The notes under the pieces are model-generated. The model was not told the origin of the DNA. It searched no databases and was given only the letters and a program-made list of their open reading frames with translations. DNA of 64,000 nucleotides. Source: Chrysomallon squamiferum. Lineage: Eukaryota > Mollusca > Gastropoda > Neomphalida > Peltospiridae. Below are positions 1 to 11,690 of this stretch, one piece after another; position 1 is the first letter of the stretch, and each line of letters starts with the position of its first letter. Where the stretch lies: contig CM022670.1 of assembly GCA_012295275.1 (NCBI GenBank), positions 4,303,264 through 4,367,263 of the forward strand. Reading direction: 5' to 3'. The translations under genes and the position numbers were made by a program.

Positions 1-199
1 CTGCGGTTAGAATGGTTGGCGATATTAGCTTGCGAAAAAATAATATAAAATTTCAGGCATGGGATCTGTGTTTGTTTTTATTAAAGTGGTTTATTTTATT
101 TATTGCGTTGATTATTTATAAATTTATTCACTGAATATTTATTCATAACGTCTCGTTGTTTATACTGTGTCTTAGAAAAACTTCAGTTTTTTTTTTTGT

Positions 200-520
200 G
201 TTGTTTGTTTTTTTAAAACACATTTGACTCGAGCGCCGTTCCATTAACTCGGTAATTCGCCATCAGACAAACGCTCTGTTCCTAAGCAACATTTCGTCAC
301 CCACGGAGATTTCGCCATCTAGTCAACAAGAAGATATTTTGGGCTAAAAATCTGCACGAGCATAAATAGTCAAATGTATCCGAACAGAAATAGAATACCT
401 AGAGGAAAGTATTACGCTAGGACTACCGAAGTTCGGAAGAAGCCAATTTGTCGTCCAAAAAAGGAAGGACCTCAGGACACAAATAACGCTAGCTGTTTTA
501 TTGGCTTTAGTGTTTCTGAA
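200..520. other. CpG-richer block, possible promoter or first exon
   Basis: This block has clearly more CpG dinucleotides than the AT-rich DNA around it. An open frame starts at 374 (+) with MYPNRNRIPRGKYYARTTEV and is basic for about 40 codons before running into a CA repeat. No good splice donor follows it and I recognise no family. It could be the first exon or promoter of a gene extending left of the window, or chance. The assignment is weak. Confidence 0.2.
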
Positions 521-618
521 CCACACACACACACACTATTTCAATTATTTTTCTCTTTCAACTTTCACTCGTTCATTCAAATTATCTCTCTCTGATTTAG
601 TTCCTATCTATCTATATT

Positions 619-630
619 CACACACACACA

Positions 631-670
<40 letters not shown>
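619..670. repeat. (CA)n microsatellite
   Basis: About 50 bp of CA dinucleotides with one CAAACA interruption. Reading frames through it give only Thr-His or Cys-Val strings and are not genes. Confidence 0.95.
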
Positions 671-673
<3 letters not shown>

Positions 674-931
674 CAATCTATCTTCTTTCTACTTGGCGTT
701 CTTTCTTTCTTGTGCTGATATCTGTATATAATTATAACGTATTTGTTTATATAACTTTCAAAAATATATTTAACAAAGATCTTATATAAATGGAAGATCA
801 CACACAACGTTAATAATTATTTACCAGTATTCTGAATTATCTTAAACGTTTCTTTGACTCAATCTTTATAGAATTGTTCCACACATACAGGTGAAAGAAA
901 ATCGCCAACATTTTTTGTCTTGCCACATATA

Positions 932-932
932 G

Positions 933-984
<52 letters not shown>
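932..984. repeat. poly-A followed by (TA)n
   Basis: A run of about 37 A followed by about eight TA units. It could be the tail of an old retroposed element, but no element body is recognisable to the left. Confidence 0.9.
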
Positions 985-2699
985 GGAAGTATTTTAATCG
1001 AATTTTAATTATTATACTAAAGTTATATTTTTAATGTTTAATGTGAAAGGACTGCTAATATGTCTGCGTTCTGCATATATTAATGCATATAATTACAAAC
1101 GTATGTATGAACTGGGTGTCCTTCCATGGCAGGCTCAGTCTTATTTAGTTCATTTAATGTTTGGACGAGATGCCCTTTCAGTCGCATGACACAAGATAGT
1201 TGTGTACGACAGCTCGTGGGGTTTTTCTCATGTCTGCGGAAAGGCTATCATTCTAATTACAACTGGTAAAAGTAATTAAAACACGGAGTAGTGTCTTGCA
1301 GGTTACGTCACTCGTAAAGCGTCATGTATCATTATAACAAGAACAAAACGTGACTGGCGTCTTAGTAACTTGCTAGAATATGTTGATGTGACTTAAAACG
1401 TTCATTTAATTTAATTCTCAATTAAATGCAAGTGCACAAATTAACTGCAAGCATATCTGTAATATATGTTGGCACCTGGAAATCCAGTATTTACTCTCGT
1501 TTGGATGGGTGGATTCTAAAAAGTCTGGTATCATTGTCAAGCTGTTATCGTGCTCTATTCAGCTCAAAGGAAGTTTTTAAATCCATTTGCTAAGGCTTTA
1601 AAAATATTCCCCAAAGTCTAATGAGTATGTAGGTGTGCGTACGTAAATACAATATTATTTTTTAACGTGGAACGAATTTTCCTTGGCGATCGTGTTAAAA
1701 TAAAAATGTTTTGTTTTAAACTACACGCGTGCAACTATTCTTACTGCGAATAGGCCTGCTTATATAACTGAATATACTTATTTTTGATTAAAATTATTTT
1801 AGTTAACCTGGGGAAAAAAAGTAATATGAACATGATTAAAGTACGAATAAACAAGGCATCAGACCAGCATATGAACGCGATTTGATTGGCTGAAATTATT
1901 ACACATTTTCTGCTGATGCGAATGTTTTGATAACCGAGATACATTTACAGTCTATCAACTATGTGTCGGGGCGTGTACCTTAAACTGTGTACCAATACAC
2001 ATATTGATTATAGCACCATATTGCTTGAATATAAAATAAAACATGTTATATGAAATGAATATATTACACACTTTTTTTTTTTTTTGTTGACTTTATTTAT
2101 TTATTACTTTTTTTTCAAACTTACAATGCATTAGTTTGCAATATATGGTTTATATTAACAATAATGATTTTCTGTATTTAGTAGTAGTAGTTTAATCATT
2201 ACCTTTATTTTCTGTTGTAGTTTATATAATTATTTTCATATGTTTATAATAACAGACCTATTTGATAAAGTAAATAAATACAGTAACCTTGGAGTTTAGA
2301 TCAGTACATTTTCAGTCTGACTGTTTGTATTAAAAAATGTTGTTACTTGACAATTATATCACTTTCAGTATAAATATATAAATTAATTAAAATTATATTC
2401 GTTGTATAAATTATTTCATTCAGTTCCTGTCATTCATATTTTTCATTTATTATACTTATTACTGTTTTTGGCTTCTGACATAAGATTGCTGTGTTACTTT
2501 TACAATATATTTTAAATAGCATACACTTTTATTAACTATTTTATTATTGTTGTTAAGTGTCCTGTAATCAATTAGTAGCCCTCTTGTTAATGTGATTATA
2601 AAAAATGTTTCTTGCTCTTTTTCATTATTATATAAGAACATTTTTTATTTACATTCATACTGATCTGTTCTCTCTATCTGCACCGAGGGAAGAATGACT
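985..2699. other. No gene seen
   Basis: AT-rich DNA without a supported coding exon. A TTACGTCA motif (CRE-like) lies at 1303-1310 in a slightly CpG-richer patch (1180-1360). Open frames at 1741-1944 and 2459-2641 (-) have no recognisable similarity or splice structure. Confidence 0.5.
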
Positions 2700-4160
2700 C
2701 AGCCCACCCAGTTGTGTTTTTTCTTCTTCTTCAGTATTCATGTTTCTTCTGTCTTCCTCATTTTTCTGATTCTTTTATTTTATTTTTTTGTTTTTATTAA
2801 TACTGTTTTATGATTATTATGATAGGTTTCTTTTCTTACTTTCTTTTTCTTCTTTTCTTAACCTTTTTTCTTCTTGTATTTCAGTCTTCATATTTCTTTT
2901 TATTCTAATTTTTTAATTATTATTCTTCTTGTTTCTTCATAAGCATGTTTTATATTTATTATTACTGTTTCATGATTATTGTGAAATTTCTTTTCTAGTT
3001 TTCTTGTTACCATTCTTATTCTTCTTTTGTCATCTTGTTTCTTCTTACCATTTTCATCTTCATCTTTCTTCTTCCTATTCTTTTGCTTTATTTTATTTTT
3101 AATTTTTTTATTAATACTTTTTAATCATTATTTTGACTGATTTCACTTATTCTTCAGTTTTAGTTTCTTCTTATTCTTCTGTTTTATTGATTTATTCATT
3201 CATTCATTTATTTATTTATTTATTTGTTTATTTGTTTATCATCTTTTTTATTATTATTCTTTTTTTTTTTTTTTTTTTTTCTATTTTTATTCTTCTGTCT
3301 TCTAATTTCTTCTCATTTCTTCATATTGTTATATTTTATTATTATTCTTTTTTTAATACTGTTTTATGATTATTATGACTGGTTTAATTCTTTTCTTGCT
3401 TTCTTCTTACTTATTATTCATATTCTGATTCTTTCTTCTGTTACTTCTTATTCTTCAGTATTCATTTTTCTTTATATACCTTCCTGTTTTATATTTATTT
3501 TATTATTACTGTTTTATGATTATTATGATTTTTCTTTTCTTGCTTTTTTCTTACTTACTATTCTTATTTTTTTTTGTCACCTAGTATTTACCTGTTATTT
3601 TGTTTTGTTATTTTTTCATATTCTTCTATCATCTTGTTTCTTCTTATTCTTGTCTTCTTATTATTGTTTTCATGCGTCTTCTTTTTCTTCACCTTGTTTC
3701 TTCATGAAATCTTATTCTTCTGCTGTATATTTATTTATTTATTCATTTGTATTAATTCAAAGTTTTCATTATCATCATAACTTTTTTCTTCTTATTCTTC
3801 TTATTCTCCACACTTCTTGGTCTTTATCAGTTTTCTTATTCTTTGTTCTTGATGCATGTTTGATATTGCAATTATTTTATTATTATTGTGATTGGTTTCT
3901 CTTATTCTGTGATCTTCTTGTTTCTTTATATACTTCTTTTTTCATCTTTCTCGCAATCCATGTTTTATCTTTAATTTAATTATTGATTTATTTATTATTT
4001 TTTAGTTATTTCCTTTCCTTTCTTTTTTTGTATATTATTATTGTTCATATTTATTTATCATTATTATTTCTAACTGATTTTTTAATTCTTATTTTACATT
4101 TATTTTAAATTTTTTATTTTCATTTTTCAAAATATAATTTCAGTTTACATATTATTCTTG
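2700..4160. repeat. T-rich degenerate satellite-like region
   Basis: About 1.4 kb made almost only of T, with TTCTTC, TTATT and TTTATT words. A recognisable core, ACTGTTTTATGATTATTATG with variants, recurs near 2802, 2963, 3114, 3358, 3508 and 3873, mostly followed by TTTCTTTTCTTGCTTTCTTC-like words. Several spacings are close to 150-160 bp, pointing to an old tandem array. The long open frame across 3224-3979 is a by-product of the strand composition. Confidence 0.6.
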
Positions 4161-4184
4161 TTTCTTCATAATTGACTGTTTTGT

Positions 4185-4799
4185 TAGACATATTTGATCC
4201 TTTATTATTATCATCATCATCATCAAAACTTACTTTTACCTTATGTAGGCATGGATACCATTCGTACAGAAGTAAACCTGCATGTAACAACATCAGTGTA
4301 GTACTGTCAGTATTATTTTATATCTTAATCAAGTTAATGAAAACAATTACTTTAATTTACTCATCGTTAATATCCTATGAGTATGAATTATTCGGTGAAA
4401 TGAAATTATATTTATGTTAATACTTATAGTCTTCTTCCTAAGTCAAAACTGACTGCCACTGAAGACGTCATATTATTATTACCATTTTTTTTAGACATAT
4501 TTGATCCTTTATTATTATCATCATCATCATCAAAACTTACTTTTACCTTATGTAGGCATGGATACCATTCGTACAGAAGTAAACCTGCATGTAACAACAT
4601 CAGTGTAGTACTGTCAGTATTATTTTATATCTTAATCAAGTTAATGAAAACAATTACTTTAATTTACTCATCGTTAATATCCTATGAGTATGAATTATTC
4701 GGTGAAATGAAATTATATTTATGTTAATACTTATAGTCTTCTTCCTAAGTCAAAACTGACTGCCATTGAAGACGTCATATTATTATTACCATTTTTTTT
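4185..4799. repeat. Two tandem copies of a 307-bp unit
   Basis: The segment starting TAGACATATTTGATCC at 4185 is repeated from 4492 to about 4799, with a period of 307 bp. The only difference I noticed is TGCCACTGAAG versus TGCCATTGAAG. Each copy holds a (CAT)n-like stretch and a less AT-rich core around GTAGGCATGGATACCATTCG. The function is unknown; it ends about 270 bp before the MIEN1-like start codon. Confidence 0.9.
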
Positions 4800-5066
4800 A
4801 CATTTTAATAATTTTGTCATATCATATACGAATCGTTATGAGGTGTTCCGAGAATAGATTTAGCGGATTTTTACGAAAAATTACGAACATTATTATTATA
4901 CCTTACTCACATAGTCAGTCCTTTTTCAATACAGGGAAATTAGAGTTGTGTCCCTTCCAGTTACCTTTTATTGTGCTGTTAATGTTGTTCGGGAGAGTGT
5001 CGCCAAACGAAACAGCGAAAGCAGAATCAGTAGTAAGAGATTCATTTTCAAACCTAGATAAAAAAC
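4800..5066 (+). promoter_or_regulatory. Probable promoter and 5' UTR of the MIEN1-like gene
   Basis: This interval is less AT-rich and has several CpGs. It leads into AAAAACATGG, a good start context with A at -3 and G at +4. No TATA box is obvious. The assignment rests on position upstream of a supported first exon. Confidence 0.4.
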
Positions 5067-5310
5067 ATGGCTCATGTGAAGGTGGATATCGAATACTGGT
5101 AAGATAAATTTAGAATACCATTGAAATGTCATTGAAAAATACAACTATTTCAGATATGTACCTTCATTTCATATTTTCTTCCTTGATAAAACTGATTATG
5201 GCTATATTAGTATATATGGTTATCTGTCTTGAACATGACTGCGCAAAAAACTTGTATACTGTTAAATGTAGTTTTCAAAAGATATATAGTCTGTAGCTTG
5301 TGCAGGTTCA

Positions 5311-5369
<59 letters not shown>

Positions 5370-8300
5370 CTTTTGAGATTTAGAATAAACTGTTGCCAAA
5401 GAATGAAGGTACTAACTTTAAAATACTTACAATGACGAATCCAAAATAATGAAAGGGGGAGTCGATAATTGTGGTGGTTCAACTTCTAAGTGCTATATAA
5501 AATAAATTATTTTAAAGTGTAACCGAACATATGCTATTATTATTTCCAAGCAAGTTAATGATACATTGAAATGATTGATAATTTAGTTAACTATATTCAA
5601 ATTTTATAATTGTTTTCTTAATATTTATTTATTATTCCATTTTTGTAATAAGATCTTAAAATGTCATATACTGATACACTTATATGATATAATCTTCTTA
5701 TAAAATTTGTTTTGAATAAAACAAGTGACAATTTAATAAGATAATAATTAAAAAAAAAAATAATAATAATAATAATTTTAAAAAATGACCAAAAATCAAT
5801 AATAAAAAACCATTTCTGATCACTGTATTTCACTGAATAATACATGCATAGATCATTGTCAAGAATTACATCCATGATATTTAATCAGAAAAAGTTAGCA
5901 CCACTAAATGAAAACAAAATCTGTTGTCTTGAATTTATGGTAGACAATGTAATTTTCATTTAAAATTTTTATTTACATGAACCAATTTTTATAAAATAAT
6001 ATCAGTTTTACACTGACATTAAAATAAATAAATAAATAAATAAAAGTAATAATAAATAAATAAAATAATACTGCTTCAGTTTCTTATTTTTACTAACACC
6101 CAACCATAACCTATTCATTCAAAAGTTATGCTAGAAGTACAGTAATACTGCACAAGTACTTATTATAAAATATACCTAAACATGACCTACTTACTTGATA
6201 AGTATTCTAGAACCAGGATATAACAATAAATAATGATTACTTTTATTTGTGACTGTGGCTCATTAATCTTTGTATACAAATTCTGTGGATGGAAAAATCA
6301 ATAAGAACTCCTTTCAAATGTCTGCATTAAACATCATAATATCTATTCATGAAAATAATTAAAAACAAATATGATCTATAAATGCATGTAAATGCAAGAA
6401 AAATCATTAAATTTATATTTGTGTATGGATGAACAGTGTATTCAGAACAATGCTAAGACAATATTTCAGAGGCACATCCAATATTTATGAAAATCAGATG
6501 CCATGAAATGAATTCCCATGAATAAAATTTGGGATGATAAAGATTAATTGCAGCATACCACTGCTGACTCTTTCAGCTTTGCTTCCAATTTATTATATAT
6601 AATCTTTCTTCCTTTTCCTTTTTCTCCCCCTTGAATACTGGTTTTTGTTTGTTTTGCTTTTTTAATTTATATACTTCTGTTTTCACATGATGCTGTTGCA
6701 CTGATTCATTTTGGCAACCATATTTTCAGATGTGTCGTCTTCCAAAAATAAAAATATTAATAAATTTAAAGATAGAGTAATATTGCATCAGATCAAATCT
6801 TTTTAAGTATATTATCATCAAATATGTTAATACTAATACCATGGTTACTTTCATCAGAATAAAATAACTGTTATTTATTTTTATTTTTTTTAAATGAACA
6901 TTTGTAAAAACATATTTTTTAATTTAAAACAAATTTAATTATTGATTCTTTGAAAACATGTCTGGAATCGTTATTTCAGGCAATTATAAGAACATGAACA
7001 AACTCAAAATTATACAGTTCTTTTGTTTGACATCACAAAAGTCAATAACAGAAATTTGATTAGTGTTTTTGTTAAAGTAGAAAAATATCCTTTGTATAGA
7101 AATTAGAATTGATCTTCGTTATGTCTCATATTTACTTTTTTATGTTATTCTTAATAACATCTGTAGCATTTCTTATAAACACATGGAATCAAACTAAAAG
7201 AAACCAATCATATAAAATTTTATGAAATAAATATTACAAATATAATGTTTGTTTTTTTAAATTTATAAATTTTTATCTTCTGCTTACATTACTGGTAATT
7301 ATCAGTTAAGATTTTTGTAAGCATTTTCATAAAAATAGAAATTAAGAAATAATTATTTTAATGTTATGTTATTAAAACTGATGTATTTTTCTGAAATGAT
7401 GTTTTGAGAGAGGAAAGATACTGACCCTCAGTTAATATCAAGCAATATTTACCTGTATATTTACATACATAACAAAAACATATAATGAAATGTTGATAAA
7501 TGATAAGTCAGTCCTAGAGCACTGGATGGAACAAGAACAAACTTTTAATGCACACTGTGGAGAGTTGGCTCTGTGAGCCATAATTTCTCAGCCCAGCATT
7601 CTAAACATTGATCTATAGCCTATTTTGTAATCAAATTGAGAATTAATAAATTATTAAATAACAAATTCTAAATTTTCATTTGCATCATACCATATATATA
7701 TGAATAAATACATAAAGATAAGTGGCTTTTATTAACCAAAGTGCCATGTATATAATCATGCCATAAATTAAAAATAATTTAAAAACATAATTATGATTAT
7801 TATTTTTTTTTTTTTTGTCTTTGTTCAGATAAAAATATAGCAGATTATCATCTCACTTCATTTAACTGAACATTAAATATGTATTTGCTCTCTGATTGCC
7901 ATGTTTTAATGATTAAGGTACCCATTTTATATTTTTTCTTTTTGTTGTTATTATTTGTTGGTGTGACTCAGCAAAAGTATTTGATAGTTCACTAACTTAG
8001 TTAATGAGACCATCCATTAAAATGATAATCACCATCAAATATATTCATGAAATATGTATAGTAATGTATTTTATACACACAAGAGACATTCTGAATAGAA
8101 CCTGTTTTTGTAGAGTCATGCTACACAAAACAGAGCCTGATATGACTACGGTGAAAATATGATAGTAATGTATATAAAATACAAGTTCATGAAGTGCTTT
8201 TTGGTTGAAAATAAAAAGTACTAATGAAAGAATTAAAAAAAAAATAACCTTTTCTGACACATATACATTTAAAAAAGACACTGTAGAAGGGAGAAAAACC

Positions 8301-11300
8301 CCACCCAAAAGCATTAAAATATTTTCTATCATGGTAAAAACATTAAAATGAGGTTAAGAAATATTTAATGCAAGATCATTTCTGAAGCTGAAATAATTTG
8401 ACAAAATTTGATGTTAAATCAATTTCAGCTCAGTGGACACATGAAGGTTTGATCCTGTGACCCACAGAACCCCAAGCACGTTCTGTAACGCAGAGCTGCA
8501 ACTCACAGCATGTACTCTTAAATGTCAGTGTTACGTATTTCTATGTTTTGACCTGACCCTTTTGTTACACCATCCTAAACATCATAGTCCTGCTCTTCAG
8601 GTGTGCAGACAGCGAAAAAAGTTTTTTTTTTTTTTTTTACTTGTAACTGTATCTCTGGTTAAGAACGCATCTTTTTGTTGCCATTTCAACCAATTTAACC
8701 CAGTAACTTAACACGTAGCTAATGCTCTCACATTTTAATGTTATTCTTTTACAGAACTGACAGAATGCAGAGAAATGGGGAGGTGGGATATTTTTTGTGT
8801 GAAAATCAAAAAGAACTTAAGAATCACTGGCACAGTTCACATATTTTAATACATTTTTCAGTCATTTGTAAGCAAGTTATGTAATAAATGGATTTTCTCA
8901 AAAGGATTTAAAATAAACTTGTTCAAAAAAAAAAAAAAAAAAAAAAAAAATTTATAGTCAGTTAAACACATTCTTTGCATATATACAATGTAAAATATGC
9001 TCTGCTGTGGGCTGCACTCCCTAAGTCTCATTGTTGTTTTTTTTGTGTTTTTTTTTTGAGGTCCTGACAGTCTGCACGTAAAAAATGACTTGACAGTAAT
9101 AAATCTGTTACTGGCAGCTCTTACTGATTACTGAAAGAAGAGTAGTTTTTCTTTAATAACAGTTATTTGAGGGTGTTTGTGTCAGTGGTGGTGGTTTTTC
9201 TTTTTTAAGAAAAAAGAAATTTATACTTATTTTGCCCTAAATAACCTAGTGCTAGGAACGCAAGTGAATAAAAAAGCATGACTTTTTATGGTTTGCTATA
9301 AATTCTTTATTATTTATAGTTTTGAAACAATGGGACAGGGAAATATGGTTCATAATGGTTTAGAACTGCGTTCCCAAAATGGTGACAATATGTTAAGGAC
9401 AGTTTAATCATAAATATTGTATACAGACACACACAAAGACACACAAAAACACGTAGTCATACAGAATGCAATTAGATACGTGTATGTGCATACCTACACC
9501 TGTGAGGTTCAGGCTACTGTGTTTTTCTGCACGTTTCCTTTTTAAAATATTCACTCCTTAATAAGCCATAAAACTTCTTAATAGTAGTGGGATAATTTAA
9601 AACCCCAGGGGTAGATCCAGAACCTTTCAGGGGATCAGGCAGTGCTGACAACTCATTTACCAGTGTTATAAGTAGTTAATGAATTATTTTATTTTATTTA
9701 ATAAAAAATAGATGAGTGTCTGTGTCTCTGTGACTGTAAAAAAAAACAATCCAAAAACAACAATATAAGGATATATTAATTGTTTACCTTCTGTAGATCC
9801 GTAACAGGTTTTTTTTCTATAATTGATCTTGTAAATAATATCTGTACTTTGATTTTAAATGTAAATATGGCAGTGCTAACCAATTTCAAACTTTATATTT
9901 TCATAATGTTACATCAATATAAATGAACAAAAACACACATGTATGCATACAGACGTTTAATAATTGTTTGTATATGTTAAACTGTCCAAAAACTTTAAGA
10001 TAACTTTTCAGATAAAGAATTTTCCGCCTGTTCATACAGATCTCTCTAAAACAAATTTGAAAATTTTTGATTGTGATGGTTGTTGTTATATTGTTGTTGT
10101 TATATTTTTATTATATTTGTTTCTATTTTACATAAATATTTTTACCTTTGCAGTGGTGGATGAGGTTACGAGCCCCGGTATCGGGAACTTCGACGAGCTA
10201 TTAATCGGCAGTTCTCATCCGGGAATGTTATAGTAGAGGGTCGCGTTGGTCGCCCAAGTGAGCCATTATACATATCTACTAAACATACATAACATTTAAT
10301 TCAATACATTTGACAAGTACCATCTGTTGAATGTATAAATCTGTCTATTGCATCTAATTATAAACCAGGGTATTGAAAGCCATTTGCATGTGTTGGAGTT
10401 ACACCTGCAGTTTTATAAAAAAATATTTACTTATTTTCAAACACAATAAAGTCATTTTAATGGTCATTATTTGCAGTAAACAGATAATTCAGTCAGGACA
10501 TGTATCAGCTGTCACTGTTTACAGTCAGATGGAAAAGAGTGGCTATTGCTAACAGTAGTTTTCCAATTTGTTTATTTCTAGCAGTTTCATATTAGGTAAT
10601 AATAGTTTATATTTGTAGCCAAAGTGACATTTCTTAGGTTTGTTATAACCCAGAATATCAGTTCTAATATTCATTTGAGTACCAAATAAAGCTTCTGAGG
10701 TACTGAGGGTCAGATTTTTGTTAACATATAAGTACATTAGATTTTATTACAATGACCACACAAAGAAACAGAACTTGAAAAATTATATTTGGTAACACAC
10801 AGGGCTTAAATAGGCAGCTAATCTTTGTAAAACAATTGAGGCTTTAGTATTCCTTGCATTGAGTTGAATAACTGAGTGTTAAAGATCCAGATTGAGTTTT
10901 GTCAAGTATCTCTGTAATGCATATCAATATATTTGAATAAAACTAAAGAAATGCAGCCTACATCCAGAATGTAAAGATAATCAGTGACAGTAACATTATA
11001 AAATTTGAAAGAAAAAAAGAAGCCAAATCAAGATACTTGTTGAATAGAATTTGATCCTGATGACAATACATATTTGTAAAGACAAAAAATACATATTTGT
11101 TTTGTTTTTTCCAGCCTCTTTTGAGGTGACGATTAATGACAAACTCGTCTTTTCAAAACTGCAGCTTCATGGCTTTCCTAGGGAAGAGGATGTAAGTTTT
11201 ACACACCCTTTAATTTTTTATCTTATTTTTATATAATTACAAATAACCATTTATTACTTGCCTCTGGGCACCTGAGTAATAATGCATTATTCCTTAAATT

Positions 11301-11690
11301 TATATTTTATGTAAATGTGTATTATTAGGTGTTTGTTGAAAATATATTTTCCACATCTTAAATGGCATATCTGTTTCACACATATACATGCATATGGACC
11401 ATTCACACATTTTATAGCATATTCAGAAAATTACTAATCATGAATTTCTGTCATCAGTCATGGAGAAATAGATAATTAATTGTTGTTGTATTAGAAATTT
11501 ATTTTATTATGGTTTGTGAGAAAGAGAGAGACACACACACAGACATTGTACAATAACTTAGGCTATTATTGATTTTTGAATATTATTATTTTTATTGTTA
11601 CAGATCCTTGAAGCCATCAGTCAAGCAGAAAGTGGTAATGAGTGCAAAATAATAGAAACAGCCCAGTCACCTGGCTGCATGATTATGTAG
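5067..11690 (+). CDS. MIEN1: MIEN1/SelW-family selenoprotein (Rdx fold), Sec-containing
   Basis: Four coding exons: 5067-5098, 10154-10257, 11115-11191 and 11604-11690, all with GT/AG borders and compatible phases. The product is 99 residues. It begins MAHVKVDIEYC and continues GGUGYEPRYRELRRAINRQF, so the TGA at 10161-10163 sits at residue 14 exactly where the family has CxxU or CxxC. The C-terminal half (FEVTINDKLVFSKL, GFPREEDILEAI) matches vertebrate MIEN1 (FEIEINGQLVFSKL). It ends GCMIM, a CaaX-type prenylation box like the CVIL of human MIEN1. SELENOW/MIEN1 proteins are small thioredoxin-fold redox proteins; MIEN1 is membrane-anchored and promotes cell migration. A SECIS-like element follows in the 3' UTR. 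Ordinary gene prediction would stop at the TGA or start downstream of it. Alternative: a SelW2-type name; the family is clear, the exact orthology is inferred. Confidence 0.9.
5099..10153 (+). other. Intron 1 of the MIEN1-like gene
   Basis: A 5.05-kb intron without a supported internal gene. It holds a poly-T of about 50 (5312-5362), an (AATA)n patch near 6025-6065, poly-A near 8925-8950 and short poly-T runs. Open frames on both strands (5618-5875, 8045-8332, 8457-8711) look like chance. Confidence 0.6.
10154..10257 (+). other. MIEN1: MIEN1-like exon 2 with in-frame selenocysteine TGA
   Basis: The acceptor CCTTTGCAG precedes T-GGT-GGA-TGA-GGT-TAC; with the TG from exon 1 this gives Cys-Gly-Gly-Sec-Gly-Tyr. 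The exon ends CCA-A before GTGAGCC. Only the frame through the TGA encodes the conserved sequence. The frame that avoids the TGA gives an unrelated peptide ending at 10233. Confidence 0.88.

Noticed and set aside
3224-3979. 251-codon open frame
   Set aside because: It is almost only Phe, Leu, Ile, Ser and Tyr, produced by a T-rich degenerate repeat; no domain, and no hydrophobic segment pattern beyond composition.
4172-4420. 82-codon open frame across the first 307-bp repeat copy
   Set aside because: It has no recognisable family, and its second half is ordinary AT-rich composition. The near-identical second copy does not reproduce the same start, because it lies outside the repeated unit.
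9964-10233. 89-residue open frame overlapping MIEN1-like exon 2
   Set aside because: It reads the exon in the wrong frame and starts in the intron. The conserved frame passes through the TGA.
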